Positions 43,845-54,874 of a DNA stretch of 64,000 bases are shown one piece after another. Under the pieces are notes generated by a model. It was given only the letters and a program-made list of their open reading frames with translations, searched no databases and had not been told where the DNA came from. The translations under genes were made by a program, and so were the position numbers. The stretch comes from Methylobacterium sp. J-026 (lineage in GTDB: Bacteria > Pseudomonadota > Alphaproteobacteria > Rhizobiales > Beijerinckiaceae): assembly GCF_022829585.1 (NCBI RefSeq), contig NZ_JAKSYC010000267.1:1-64000 (forward strand). The letters run 5' to 3'. Position 1 is the first letter of the stretch. The number at the start of each line of letters is the position of its first letter.

Positions 43845-44324
43845 TCAGAGCACCTTCAGCAGGGCCTCGGCGCCGGAGATCTCGGCCTTCGAGGGCGTCT
43901 CCTCGATGTTCAGAACCCGTACGATCCCGTCCTCGACCAGCATCGCGTAGCGCTTCGAGCGCATCCCGAGACCGAAGCCGGTGCCGTCCATCTCCAGGCC
44001 GATGGCCTTGGCGAAGTCGGCGTTGCCGTCGGCCAGGAACTCCAGGCCCTCGGCACCGCTCGCCTTCGACCACGCGTCGAGCACGAACACGTCGTTGACG
44101 CTCGTCACCGCGATGGCGTCGACGCCGCGGCCGAGGATCGCGTCCTTGTGGGTGACGAAGCCCGGCAGGTGGTTGCGGTGGCAGCTCGGCGTGAAGGCGC
44201 CCGGGACGCCGATCAGGACCACGCGTCGCCCCTTGAACACGTCGTCGGTGGTGCGGGCGATCGGGCCCTCGGGGCCAATCACCCGGAAGGTCGCCTGGGG
44301 CAGGTGGTCGCCGACCTGGATCAT
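43845..44324 (-). CDS. Peroxiredoxin, Prx5/AhpE-like thiol peroxidase
   Basis: 159 residues from ATG 44324. Peroxidatic cysteine motif VPGAFTPSCHRNHLPGF (PxxxTxxC context), with the conserved R in MRSKRYAMLV. Prx5 family members reduce hydrogen peroxide and organic hydroperoxides using glutaredoxin or thioredoxin. Only one further cysteine is absent, consistent with 1-Cys/atypical enzymes of this family. Convergent with the Mrr-like gene. Confidence 0.93.
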   Translation of the reverse strand: MIQVGDHLPQATFRVIGPEGPIARTTDDVFKGRRVVLIGVPGAFTPSCHRNHLPGFVTHKDAILGRGVDAIAVTSVNDVFVLDAWSKASGAEGLEFLADGNADFAKAIGLEMDGTGFGLGMRSKRYAMLVEDGIVRVLNIEETPSKAEISGAEALLKVL

Positions 44325-44429
44325 CGCGGGTCCCTTCATTGACGCGCGCTCGGATCGCGCGCTGGACAATCGCGCCTGACCTAGCGTGGCGGGCGGGGCC
44401 TGTCGAGGACGGGGGCTGCGCCGCTGCGG

Positions 44430-44708
44430 TCAGGCCCCCAGGAGCTTGATGAAGGCGGCGCCGGCGCCGAAGAAGGCCGCGCCTGCGGCCATGCCCGAGA
44501 GCGCGACCTGCCAGGGCGCTAGGGCCCGGTCGCGGCCGAGCTTGGCGGCTTCAGCCGACATCTTGAGCTGCTCCGCGGCCAGCTTGGCCGCTTCGGCCAT
44601 GAGCTTGTGCTGCTCGGCGACGAACTTGTTCGTCTCCTCCTGCGCCCGCTGGATTTGGGCACGCTGGGCCTCGATGTCGAAGGCAGCAGGGTATGCAGCA
44701 TCCGCCAT
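44430..44708 (-). CDS. Small coiled-coil membrane protein, unknown function
   Basis: 92 residues from ATG 44708 with AACGGAG upstream. Residues about 13-60 form an amphipathic coiled coil (AQRAQEETNKFVAEQHKLMA, AEQLKMSAEAAKLGRD) followed by one membrane helix (ALSGMAAGAAFFGAGAAFIKLL). Probably a membrane-attached homo-oligomer. No family known to me. Same strand as the peroxiredoxin gene, 105 bp upstream of it, so a two-gene transcript is possible. Divergent from yqgE. Confidence 0.65.
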   Translation of the reverse strand: MADAAYPAAFDIEAQRAQIQRAQEETNKFVAEQHKLMAEAAKLAAEQLKMSAEAAKLGRDRALAPWQVALSGMAAGAAFFGAGAAFIKLLGA

Positions 44709-44880
44709 CGGAGCGGCTCCGTTCACAGCGTCATCAGGCTCACGAACGATCTCAGGCGTGAGAGCGACGCAGTGTAGCGGTCCGCCCGCAGATTCGACAG
44801 CGTCTTTCGGGCCCTGCCCGGCCGGCATCCCGCGCGCTTTGTCCGCTGGACAAGGCGAGGGGGCCGCGTAGCATACGCGC

Positions 44881-45501
44881 ATGTCGAACCCAGCGTCGCC
44901 CGTGCAGTCCACGCTCACCGGCCCGAGCTTCCTCGACGGCCAGTTCCTCGTGGCGATGCCCGGGATGGCCGACGAGCGCTTCGCCCGCTCGGTGATCTAC
45001 GTCTGCGCGCACTCGGCGGACGGCGCGATGGGCATCATCGTCAACAAGGCGGCCACCGACATCAGCATGCCGGACCTGCTGGTCCAGCTCGACGTCTGCC
45101 CGGAGGCGGATGCGATCCGCCTCCGGGAGCGGGTCGGGCACATGCCGGTCCTGATGGGCGGCCCCGTGGAGGGGCGGCGCGGCTTCGTGCTCCACACCGA
45201 CGATTTCCACATCCAGCAATCGACGCTGATCATCGACGACGGCATCTGCCTGACCGCGACCGTCGAGATCCTGCGCGCCATCGCCAGTGGCGAGGGGCCG
45301 GCCAGCGCCGTGCTGGCTCTGGGCTATGCCGGCTGGCAGGCGGGGCAGCTCGAGAGCGAGATTATGGCCAACGGCTGGCTCAACTGCCCGGCCGACCCCG
45401 AGCTGATCTTCAACACGAATCTCGACGCCAAGTACGAGCGCGCCCTGCGGACCAACGGCATCGACCCGGCCATGCTGTCGATGACGGCCGGCCGGGCCTG
45501 A
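44881..45501 (+). CDS. YqgE/AlgH family protein (UPF0301)
   Basis: 206 residues. Family signature at the N-terminus: [29 protein letters not shown], then [26 protein letters not shown] and [15 protein letters not shown]. The family is conserved across proteobacteria and linked by association to RuvX and, in Pseudomonas, alginate regulation; biochemical role unknown. Here ruvX is not adjacent. Convergent with the secreted gene 4 bp away. Confidence 0.93.
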   Translation: MSNPASPVQSTLTGPSFLDGQFLVAMPGMADERFARSVIYVCAHSADGAMGIIVNKAATDISMPDLLVQLDVCPEADAIRLRERVGHMPVLMGGPVEGRRGFVLHTDDFHIQQSTLIIDDGICLTATVEILRAIASGEGPASAVLALGYAGWQAGQLESEIMANGWLNCPADPELIFNTNLDAKYERALRTNGIDPAMLSMTAGRA

Positions 45502-45505
45502 ACCC

Positions 45506-46498
45506 CTATTCCGGCGGCATCCCGCCGGCCGTGTCCGGGTTCATCCCGTCGACGGCGGGCTCCGTGGCGGGCTTGGGCCGGGACCTGCGCGGGGCCGCGG
45601 CCGCGGTGGGCACCGCCGTGTTGGCGCCGAGCCGGGTGGCGAGCGCCAGGGCCCGGTTCTCGGTGAACCGCAGATGACAGAAGCCGTGGGTGCCCTCGCG
45701 GGCGTAGCTGCGGCAGAACTGCTCCCGGTCGGCCGAGAAGGCCGCCTGCTCGCTCACGATCGGCCGCACGTCCTCGCGCCGGGCGCGCTGGGTCATGAGC
45801 TTGTAATTGTCGCGCACCGCCTTGTCGGCCACACCCCGGGCCGTGTCGAACTCGCCGGCCCGCGGGAGCAGGGTGGCGGGGGCCGGCCCCCACAGGCCGA
45901 CCGGGGTCGTGGCGCAATCGGCGGCCGAGAAGGTGCAGGTCGGGCCCGAGCCCGTCGTCGAGACCAGGACGGCGCCCTCGGTCACGTCGAAGCGCAGCGG
46001 ACACTCCGCTCCGGCCGCCTCGAAGCGCGGCACCCCGTCGGGCTTGCCTTCGGCGCTCAGGGGGACGGGATTGCCCCCCGCGAGCGGCACCGTGCAGGAT
46101 TCGGCCGGCTGCGAGATCCTGGTCCCCGGCAGGGTGATCCGGGCCGTGACGGCGCTGCCCGACCGCTCCAGCTTCAGGGAACCGGAGGTTCCGTTGAGCT
46201 GGAGGTCCTGTCCGAGCACGCTGTCCTCGGACGGGGTCTTGAGCACGATCGGGCGGGCCGGGACCGGTGCGGGCCGCGGCGCCTCGGCCGCCGGGGGCTG
46301 GCCCGGCTCACCGGGGGCTGCCGGGGCCGGCGGCGGCGCCTCGGGCAGGCCCCGGGGCGGCACCGGCGGGCGCTCGGGCTTGATGCCGAACAGCCGCTCG
46401 AAGAAGTTCTGCGCCCGTGCCGGCGGGGCGGCGAGCAGGGCGGGAGCCGCGACGGCGAGCGCCAGGACGGGGAGCAGGAAGCTGCGGGTCGGGCGCAT
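45506..46498 (-). CDS. Secreted proline-rich protein, unknown function
   Basis: 330 residues. Signal peptide FLLPVLALAVAAPALLAAPPARAQ; short FFERLFGIKPERP motif; Pro/Ala-rich linker to about residue 85; a beta-rich domain with six cysteines; and a helical C-terminal segment with the pattern REQFCRSYAREGTHGFCHL and a P/A-rich tail. The cysteine spacing in the last segment recalls lysozyme-inhibitor-like (LprI) domains but is not conclusive. An envelope function is likely. Confidence 0.7.
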   Translation of the reverse strand: MRPTRSFLLPVLALAVAAPALLAAPPARAQNFFERLFGIKPERPPVPPRGLPEAPPPAPAAPGEPGQPPAAEAPRPAPVPARPIVLKTPSEDSVLGQDLQLNGTSGSLKLERSGSAVTARITLPGTRISQPAESCTVPLAGGNPVPLSAEGKPDGVPRFEAAGAECPLRFDVTEGAVLVSTTGSGPTCTFSAADCATTPVGLWGPAPATLLPRAGEFDTARGVADKAVRDNYKLMTQRARREDVRPIVSEQAAFSADREQFCRSYAREGTHGFCHLRFTENRALALATRLGANTAVPTAAAAPRRSRPKPATEPAVDGMNPDTAGGMPPE

Positions 46499-46891
46499 CG
46501 GACTCTACGATGGGGACACGAAGTGGCGGGGCCACGCTCAACCCCTTGTCGAACCGTTAACACGCCGTCGAGGGCGCGGACGTGGCAGCAAAGCAACAAA
46601 ATACAACCACGCCACCCGGCGGAACGGCCGCATCGGGAAAGATTCAGCTTTGCATACAGCAGGATAGCGGGGAAGCCCGCCGTCGGCGCGGACGGGGAGG
46701 CTTCGCCTTGCGAGCCCGTGGCGGGCTTCTTATATCGCCCTCGACGCGGGATTGCGCGCTGGGTTTCAGCCGTTCACGGCCCTTGATCCGGCCCGGGTCC
46801 CATACTCACATCACTCCCGGACACCGCCATGGGCCGAGCTGCTTCGGGGCTCGGCGGTCTGCTTGAACGCGACGAAAAGAGGGATCCCGCC
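46499..46891. other. Intergenic region with dnaK promoter
   Basis: About 390 bp between the divergent secreted-protein gene and dnaK. It contains the heat-shock-type promoter listed separately and otherwise no feature I can support. Confidence 0.6.
46707..46735 (+). promoter_or_regulatory. RpoH (sigma-32)-type promoter of dnaK
   Basis: CTTG at 46707-46710, 18-base spacer, CTTATAT at 46729-46735. Alphaproteobacterial RpoH promoters read CTTG-16/18-CYTATNT-like, so this is a good match, about 155 bp before the dnaK start. Confidence 0.6.
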
Positions 46892-48808
<1,917 letters not shown>

Positions 48809-48830
48809 GGCGCGGGTCCGAGAAGGAGGC

Positions 48831-48862
48831 GCGGGGCCGGAGCGATCCGGCCCCGCCTTTGC
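48831..48862 (+). terminator. Hairpin terminator downstream of dnaK
   Basis: Perfect 10-bp stem GCGGGGCCGG (48831-48840) / CCGGCCCCGC (48847-48856), six-base loop, followed by CTTTGCTT. The T-run is short, so partial termination (attenuation between dnaK and dnaJ) is plausible. Confidence 0.6.
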
Positions 48863-48940
48863 TTGACTGGGGCCGTCGCGCGGCCGCCGCGGAGCATCGG
48901 AGAGGGCCCGGACCGGACCGCGGGGGACGTCCGGCCCGTG

Positions 48941-48990
48941 CTAGAGCATCGTCCCGAGAGGTAGCTGCCGGCTTTCGGAAAAGACGATGC
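48941..48990. repeat. REP-like palindromic intergenic element
   Basis: Starts CTAGAGCATCGTCCCGAGAG and ends CTTTCGGAAAAGACGATGC. GCATCGTC (48946-48953) pairs with GACGATGC (48983-48990), with CCGAGAG/CTTTCGG nearly pairing inside. A second CTAGAGC copy occurs at about 49041. By recollection, similar GAGCATCGTC...GACGATGC palindromes are abundant between genes in Methylobacterium and relatives. Confidence 0.6.
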
Positions 48991-49167
48991 CGAGCTGAAA
49001 GCTAGCGCGCCGGGCCGGTTCCGGTATCCGGCCCGATGCGCTAGAGCGCGACGGTGCGTCAGTCCGGTCAGCCTGCGCGTGACCGCATCCTGGCCAGGCC
49101 GCGGTGGACCAAGCGGGCGGCGCTTCGGGACGCAGCGGCGCTCAAGATTGTCCGGAGACGGGGTGGG

Positions 49168-50310
49168 ATGTCGAAACGGGACTATTACGAGATCCTGGGG
49201 GTCACCAAGACCGCCACGGAGAGCGAACTGAAGGTCGCCTTCCGCAAGCTCGCGATGACCTATCATCCCGACCGCAATCCCGGCGACAAGGACGCCGAGA
49301 TCAAGTTCAAGGAGATCAACGAGGCCTATCAGTGCCTCTCCGACGGGCAGAAGCGCGGCGCCTACGACCGCTTCGGCCACGCGGCCTTCAGCCAGGGCGG
49401 CGGCGGACCCGGATTCGGCAACGAGTTCGGCGACTTCATGTCGGACATCTTCGACAATTTCTTCGGCGACGGGCGCGGCGGCGGCGCCCCCCGGGGACGG
49501 GGGGGCGCCCCGGGCCGCGAGCGCGGGGCCGACCTGCGCTACAACCTCGAGATCACCCTGGAGGAGGCCTACGCGGGCAAGGCCGAGACCATCCGGATCC
49601 CGACCTCGATCACCTGCGAGGCCTGCGACGGGTCCGGCGCCAAGCCCGGCTCGAAGCCGCGGACCTGCCAGACCTGCGCGGGCTACGGCCGGGTCCGGGC
49701 CGCGCAGGGCTTCTTCGCCATTGAGCGGACCTGCCCGAACTGCCACGGCCGCGGCGAGATCGTGGACGATCCCTGCACCGCCTGTCAGGGCGCGGGCCGG
49801 GTCAACCGCGAGCGCACGCTCTCGATCAACGTGCCGGCCGGGGTCGATGACGGCCTGCGGATCCGGCTCGCCGGCGAGGGCGAGAGCGGGCTGCGCGGCG
49901 GCCCGCCGGGGGATCTCTACGTCTTCCTGTCGATCAAGCAGCACGAGTTCTTCCAGCGCGACGGCGCCGACCTGTTCTGCCGGGTGCCGATCTCGATGGT
50001 CACCGCCGCCCTCGCGGGCGAGATCACCGTGCCGGTGATCGATGGCACGCAGACCCAGGTCCGGATCCCTGCGGGCACGCAGACCGCCAAGCAGTTCCGG
50101 ATCAAGGGCAAGGGCATGCCGGTGCTCCGCGCCCGGGAGGTCGGCGATCTCTACATTCAGGTCTTCGTCGAGACCCCGCAGAACCTGACCAAACGCCAGC
50201 GCGAGCTCCTGCAGGAATTCGATCAGTCGGCCTCGCCGGAGAACCACCCGGAATCGGCGGGCTTCTTCTCGAAGGTGCGGGACTTCTTCGGGGGTGCGGT
50301 TCGTCCGTAA
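49168..50310 (+). CDS. dnaJ: Co-chaperone DnaJ (Hsp40)
   Basis: 380 residues from ATG 49168. J domain with [17 protein letters not shown] and HPDRN, Gly/Phe-rich linker ([12 protein letters not shown]), the zinc-finger domain with four CxxCxGxG repeats ([32 protein letters not shown]), and C-terminal substrate-binding beta domains. Stimulates DnaK ATPase and delivers substrates. Downstream pmtA begins about 140 bp later. Confidence 0.97.
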   Translation: MSKRDYYEILGVTKTATESELKVAFRKLAMTYHPDRNPGDKDAEIKFKEINEAYQCLSDGQKRGAYDRFGHAAFSQGGGGPGFGNEFGDFMSDIFDNFFGDGRGGGAPRGRGGAPGRERGADLRYNLEITLEEAYAGKAETIRIPTSITCEACDGSGAKPGSKPRTCQTCAGYGRVRAAQGFFAIERTCPNCHGRGEIVDDPCTACQGAGRVNRERTLSINVPAGVDDGLRIRLAGEGESGLRGGPPGDLYVFLSIKQHEFFQRDGADLFCRVPISMVTAALAGEITVPVIDGTQTQVRIPAGTQTAKQFRIKGKGMPVLRAREVGDLYIQVFVETPQNLTKRQRELLQEFDQSASPENHPESAGFFSKVRDFFGGAVRP

Positions 50311-50450
50311 GGCCGGATCCGAAACCCCGGTGGCCCGTTATGCATGCGGCCCCGGCGTGGCTTGCGTACCCTAGGCGCCGTCCCAGCTTGACTGTAAGAC
50401 AGCGACCTATCGGAACTTTCATTCCCATCCGGGCTCGAGGAATCCAGGAC

Positions 50451-51089
50451 TTGCCGCCGCTCCGCCGTCCCACCGCGAAGGCTCCTGCCACCCGGAGCGC
50501 GATTTTCGGGCCGCGGCGCGACCCCCTGGAGGACGAGGCCCGGTTCCTGCGCTCCTGGCTGGAGCGCCCGCTGGTCACCGGCGCGGTGACGCCGTCGGGC
50601 AAGATGCTCGCCCGCACCATGGCGTCCTACGTCGATCCCCGTCGGGACGGGCCGGTGGTCGAGCTCGGCCCCGGCACCGGTCCGGTCACCGAGGCGCTGA
50701 TCCGGCGCGGCGTCGCGCCCGAGCGCCTGATCCTGGTCGAGTTCAACCCCGATTTCTGCAGCCTCCTGACCCGCCGCTTCCCCGGCGTGACGGTGATCCG
50801 GGGCGATGCCTACGACATGCGGGCGAGCCTCAGGGACGTGCTGGCACAGCCGGCCGCCGCCACGATCTCGAGCCTGCCGCTGTTCACCAAGCCTCTGGAG
50901 CAGCGGCTCGACCTGCTCAACACCGCCCACGACCTGATGCAGCCGGGCGCGCCCTTCGTGCAGTTCACCTACGCGGTGGTGCCGCCGATCCCGGCCCGGT
51001 GCGAGGCCGGCAGCTACACGGCCGACCGCTCCAACCGGGTCTGGCTGAACCTGCCGCCCGCGCGGGTCTGGGTCTACCGCCGGCCCTGA
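50451..51089 (+). CDS. pmtA: Phospholipid N-methyltransferase (rhizobial PmtA type)
   Basis: About 212 residues if started at TTG 50451 (GAGG site 9 bases upstream); the frame is open from ATG 50340. A class I SAM methyltransferase with motif VVELGPGTGPVTEAL, LVEFNPDFCSLL, GDAYDM and ISSLPLF. The N-terminal FLRSWLERPLVTGAVTPSG is typical of the short PmtA that methylates phosphatidylethanolamine to phosphatidylcholine at the inner membrane. Neighbouring dnaJ is common in Methylobacterium-type gene orders by recollection. Confidence 0.85.
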   Translation: MPPLRRPTAKAPATRSAIFGPRRDPLEDEARFLRSWLERPLVTGAVTPSGKMLARTMASYVDPRRDGPVVELGPGTGPVTEALIRRGVAPERLILVEFNPDFCSLLTRRFPGVTVIRGDAYDMRASLRDVLAQPAAATISSLPLFTKPLEQRLDLLNTAHDLMQPGAPFVQFTYAVVPPIPARCEAGSYTADRSNRVWLNLPPARVWVYRRP

Positions 51090-51155
51090 GCCTGAACGCG
51101 GCGCGCGCGTCCAGATGCGCGTCAGGCTGCACCGCCGCCAGGGTCGGCCGCGGCT

Positions 51156-51965
51156 TCAGCCCTGCTCCGGCACCCCGGCGCCGGTGAGCGCCTTGAACCG
51201 GTTCGGCTGCGCGGCGAGCTTGCGCAGGGCTGCGACGTTGGCGGCGGCTTCCGGGGGGGTCATATCCCGGCGCAGCACCGCCTCGGCATCGGCGAAGCGG
51301 CCCTTCAGCCCGAGCACCAGGGCGAGATTGGCGCGCACGCGGGCATCGGCGCCGGGCTGGTCGCCGGCGAGCCGCAGGGTCTGCTCGGCCTGGTCGAGGT
51401 TGCGCGAGAGCGCGTAGGACAGGCCGAGATTCGACAGCAGCGAGGGCTCGTTCGGCCGGATCTTGAGCGCGGCCTCGTAGAAGCCCTGCGCGCGCACCTG
51501 ATCGCCGAGCTGCGCGGAGGCCGAGCCCTGCGCCGACAGGATGCGCCAATCGGGCGCGGCCGGGGAATGGGCGTTGGCGAGCACGTCGATCGCCTCCCGG
51601 TAGCGCCCGACCTCGACCAGGGACTTGCCGTAGGCGCCGAGCAGGAACGTGTCGCGCGGGTTGCGCAGGGCCGCCTGCTGCAGCACCGCCGAGGCCTGGC
51701 TGATCTGGTCGTTGGCCCGCAGGGCGCGGGCATAGGCGAGGGCCGCGCGGCCGTCGGCGGGATCGGCGTTGTAGCGCTCGGCCAGGGCCTCGAGGTTCTG
51801 GTGCGGCGCCGCGGGGCGGTTGCCGACCGCGCCGATCGAGCCGGTGGTCTCGGGCCCGGAGGTGTTGCAGCCGGCGAGACCGAGGCCGACCAGGGCCAGA
51901 GCCAGGGCGGCACGGCGTCCGGCGCGAACCTCGTGTCGGGCGATCCGGAACAGGGCCGTCATCAT
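51156..51965 (-). CDS. TPR-repeat lipoprotein (TadD-like)
   Basis: 269 residues from ATG 51965. Lipobox ALALVGLGLAGCNTSG at about residues 20-35, so a membrane-anchored lipoprotein facing the periplasm. The rest is tetratricopeptide repeats: ALAYARALRANDQISQAS, LLGAYGKSLVEVGRYREAI, AQGFYEAALKIRPNEPSLLS, NLGLSYALSRNLDQAEQTL. TadD-type proteins help assemble Flp pili or secretion systems; no tad genes are adjacent. Convergent with pmtA. Confidence 0.85.
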   Translation of the reverse strand: MMTALFRIARHEVRAGRRAALALALVGLGLAGCNTSGPETTGSIGAVGNRPAAPHQNLEALAERYNADPADGRAALAYARALRANDQISQASAVLQQAALRNPRDTFLLGAYGKSLVEVGRYREAIDVLANAHSPAAPDWRILSAQGSASAQLGDQVRAQGFYEAALKIRPNEPSLLSNLGLSYALSRNLDQAEQTLRLAGDQPGADARVRANLALVLGLKGRFADAEAVLRRDMTPPEAAANVAALRKLAAQPNRFKALTGAGVPEQG

Positions 51966-52091
51966 GGGTCGCTCCGCCTCCGGATGGGCCGGGGGCTCTG
52001 GCCCGCGCTTCACCCCTCCGGCCGGCCGGTGATAGAGCGTTAACCCTAACCACCGGTTAAGCCGCACCCGCCGCGGCGCGCGAGGGGCAAC

Positions 52092-53492
52092 ATGATCCAG
52101 GCCGAGACCCAGGCGACGACGCCCGCCCTGCTGCCCGGCGACGCGCCGGCCGTGCCGGTGACCCTGATCACCGCCGGATCCTGGGCCGCGGCGCAGGGCG
52201 CCCTGGACCCCGCCCAGCGCACCTTCGCGCAGGCGACCGGCTTCGAGCCGAAGGCGGGACGCCTCGCCCTGCTGCCTGGACCGGACGGAAGCCTCGCGCG
52301 GGTGCTGTTCGGCCTCGGCGATCCGGAGGCCGCGGCCTATGACCGGTTGCTCGTCGGCAAGCTGCCCGGCCTGTTGCCGGAGGGCAGCTTCCGCCTGGAG
52401 GGCGCCCCCGAGCCCGCCGAGGCCGCCCTGGCCTGGCTGATGGGGAGCTACCGCTTCGGCCGCTACCGGTCCGGCGGGGGCACCAAGGCGCGGCTCGCGG
52501 CGCCGGCTGGCATCGACGTGGCCGAAGTGGAGCGGATCGCCGCAGCGGTGGCGTTCGGCCGCGACCTGATCAACACGCCCGCCAACGCCATGGGCCCCGC
52601 CGAGATCGAGGCGGCCGCCCGGGCGCTCGGGGAGCGCCACGGCGCCTCCGTCGCCGTCACGCAGGGCGACGCGCTGGCCAGGGAGTTCCCCCTGATCCAC
52701 GCGGTCGGCGTCGCCTCGCCCCGGGCGCCGCGGCTGATCGACCTGACCTGGGGCGAGGCGGCGGCGCCGCGGGTGACCCTGGTGGGCAAGGGCGTCGCCT
52801 TCGACACGGGCGGGCTCGACCTCAAGCCGTCCGCCGCGATGCTGCTGATGAAGAAGGACATGGGCGGGGCCGCAGCCGCCCTCGCCGCCGCCGCCATGAT
52901 CATGGGCGCCGGGCTCCGGGTGCGCCTGCGGGTGCTGATCCCCGCGGTGGAGAACGCGGTGGCGGGCGACGCTTTCCGCCCGGGCGACGTCCTGGCGAGC
53001 CGGGCCGGGCTCAGCGTCGAGATCGGCAACACCGACGCGGAGGGCCGGCTGATCCTCGCCGACGCGCTGACGCTGGCCGAGGCGGAGAGCCCGGAGCTGC
53101 TCCTCGACTATTCGACGCTGACCGGCGCGGCTAGGGTGGCGCTGGGGCCGGACCTGCCGGCCTTCTTCACCGAGGACGAGGCCCTGGCCGGTTCCGTCGC
53201 CGAGGCCGGCCGGCGCGCCGTCGACCCCGTCTGGCGGATGCCGCTGCACGCCCCCTACGCGAGCCTGCTGGAGTCCAAGATCGCCGACCTGAACAACGTC
53301 TCCGGCGGCCCGTTCGCCGGGGCGATCACCGCGGCCCTGTTCCTGCGCCGGTTCGCGCCGAACACGAAGGCGCACGGCCATTTCGACCTCTATGGCTGGA
53401 ACCCCTCCGCCAAGCCCGGACGTCCGGAGGGCGGCGAGGTCCAGACCGCGCGGCTCACCTACGCCCTGCTCAAGGCGCGCTACGGGGCCTGA
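52092..53492 (+). CDS. Leucyl aminopeptidase family protein (M17)
   Basis: 466 residues. N-terminal macro-like domain then the catalytic domain with metal ligands: LVGKGVAFDTGGLDLKPS, MKKDMGGAAAALA and NTDAEGRLILADAL, the M17 signature. Hexameric dizinc exopeptidase removing N-terminal residues; intracellular peptide turnover. Variants of this shorter type are often labelled leucyl aminopeptidase family rather than PepA. Divergent from the TPR lipoprotein. Confidence 0.93.
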   Translation: MIQAETQATTPALLPGDAPAVPVTLITAGSWAAAQGALDPAQRTFAQATGFEPKAGRLALLPGPDGSLARVLFGLGDPEAAAYDRLLVGKLPGLLPEGSFRLEGAPEPAEAALAWLMGSYRFGRYRSGGGTKARLAAPAGIDVAEVERIAAAVAFGRDLINTPANAMGPAEIEAAARALGERHGASVAVTQGDALAREFPLIHAVGVASPRAPRLIDLTWGEAAAPRVTLVGKGVAFDTGGLDLKPSAAMLLMKKDMGGAAAALAAAAMIMGAGLRVRLRVLIPAVENAVAGDAFRPGDVLASRAGLSVEIGNTDAEGRLILADALTLAEAESPELLLDYSTLTGAARVALGPDLPAFFTEDEALAGSVAEAGRRAVDPVWRMPLHAPYASLLESKIADLNNVSGGPFAGAITAALFLRRFAPNTKAHGHFDLYGWNPSAKPGRPEGGEVQTARLTYALLKARYGA

Positions 53493-53500
53493 CCGCGGCG

Positions 53501-54874
53501 TCAGCCGAATCCCGCCTGCCGCAGGAGGACCCCGGCGCCGGCGCAGAGCGCCAGGACCGGCAGCGTACCGAGCCCGAACCGGAAGACCGCTATGATCGCC
53601 GCCAGCGTCAGCAGCAGAGCCGCCGGATCGAGGCTTCCCGGCACCGGCCAATCGAGGCGCAGCGGACCGAGCGGCACTGTCTCGACCTGCCGGAACAGCG
53701 TCCGCAGCCCGAACCAGACCGCGAGGTTCAGGATCACGCCCGCCACCGCGGCGGTGATGGCCGAGAGCGCCCCCGCGAGGCGGCGGCTGCCGCGCAGGCG
53801 CCCGATCAGCGGGGCGCCGGCGAAGATCCAGAGGAAGCAGGGCACGAAGGTGACCCAGGTGGTGAGGAGCCCGGCGAGCGTCCCGGCGAGCAACGGCGGC
53901 AGGGCGCCGGGCGCGCGAAACCCGGCCAGGAAGCCGACGAACTGGAGCACCATGATCAGCGGGCCGGGGGTCGTCTCGGCGAGGCCGAGCCCGTCGAGCA
54001 TCTCGCCGGGCTTCAGCCAGCCGTATTGCTCCACCGCCTGCTGCGCGACGTAGGCGAGCGCCGCGTAGGCGCCGCCGAAGGTCACGAGGGCCATCTTGGA
54101 AAAGAACAGCGCCACCCGCCCGAAGACCGGCGGCACGCCGGGCAGGACCAGCAGCACCGCCACCGGCAGCAGCCAGATCGCGAGCCACAGCGCAGCCATG
54201 CGCAGCGAGTCCGCCGCGCCGACGCGCTCCCGCGGCAGCATCGCCGCGCCGACGCGGAAGCCGGCCTCGTCGGCGCCCGGATCGGCGGCGACCGGATCGG
54301 CACCGCGGCGGCGGGCGAGGCCCGCGAGGCCCGCGGCGATCACCACCAGCGGAAACGGCACCGCCAGCACGAACAGCGCCAGGAAGGCGGCGAGCGCGAC
54401 GATCCGGTCGGTCCGGCGGCGCAGGGCGCGGCCTCCGAGGCGCCAGAGGGCGTGGAGCACGATCGCCAGCACCGCCGCCTTCAAGCCGAAGAACAGGCCG
54501 GCGACGGCGTCGACATGGCCGTACAGCACGTAGAGCCAGCTCAGGCCCATCAGGGCGAGGAGGCCCGGCAGAACGAACAGGCCGCCCGCGACGAGCCCGC
54601 CCGCCGGCCCGTGCATCAGCCAGCCGATATACGTCGCGAGCTGCTGCGCCTCCGGCCCGGGCAGGAGCGTGCAGAAGCCGAGCCCATGGAGGAAGCGCCG
54701 CTCGGAGATCCAGCGCCGCTCCTCCACCAGGATCCGGTGCATCACGGCGATCTGGCCGGCGGGACCGCCGAACGACAGGGCCGCCACCCGCAGCCAGACC
54801 GGGACGGTCCCAGCGAGGCTCGGCGCGGCGCTCAGTCCGTCAGCGGCAGCCCGGTCTCGATCAGGCGCGCCCAC
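53501..54874 (-). CDS. chrA: Chromate transporter ChrA (long, two-domain)
   Basis: 457 residues from GTG 54874. Two tandem CHR domains of about six helices each; first repeat has ALSFGGPAGQIAVMHRILVE and LPGPEAQQLATYIGW, second has MALVTFGGAYAALAYVAQQ and LAETTPGPLIMVLQFVGF. Long ChrA proteins export chromate by proton exchange. The 43-bp overlap with the upstream M20 gene is unusually large and suggests translational coupling. No chrB regulator nearby. Confidence 0.92.
   Translation of the reverse strand: MGAPDRDRAAADGLSAAPSLAGTVPVWLRVAALSFGGPAGQIAVMHRILVEERRWISERRFLHGLGFCTLLPGPEAQQLATYIGWLMHGPAGGLVAGGLFVLPGLLALMGLSWLYVLYGHVDAVAGLFFGLKAAVLAIVLHALWRLGGRALRRRTDRIVALAAFLALFVLAVPFPLVVIAAGLAGLARRRGADPVAADPGADEAGFRVGAAMLPRERVGAADSLRMAALWLAIWLLPVAVLLVLPGVPPVFGRVALFFSKMALVTFGGAYAALAYVAQQAVEQYGWLKPGEMLDGLGLAETTPGPLIMVLQFVGFLAGFRAPGALPPLLAGTLAGLLTTWVTFVPCFLWIFAGAPLIGRLRGSRRLAGALSAITAAVAGVILNLAVWFGLRTLFRQVETVPLGPLRLDWPVPGSLDPAALLLTLAAIIAVFRFGLGTLPVLALCAGAGVLLRQAGFG

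Larger units (their letters stand above)
48809..49167. other. dnaK-dnaJ intergenic region with palindromic elements
   Basis: About 360 bp, long for a dnaKJ pair. It contains the terminator after dnaK and a palindromic element with a second partial copy, listed separately. dnaJ may therefore have its own promoter, but no consensus was identified. Confidence 0.6.

Noticed and set aside
51156..54188. 1010-codon minus-strand frame
   Set aside because: Only the TPR lipoprotein at the end (51156-51965) is real; the remainder is antisense to the M17 peptidase.
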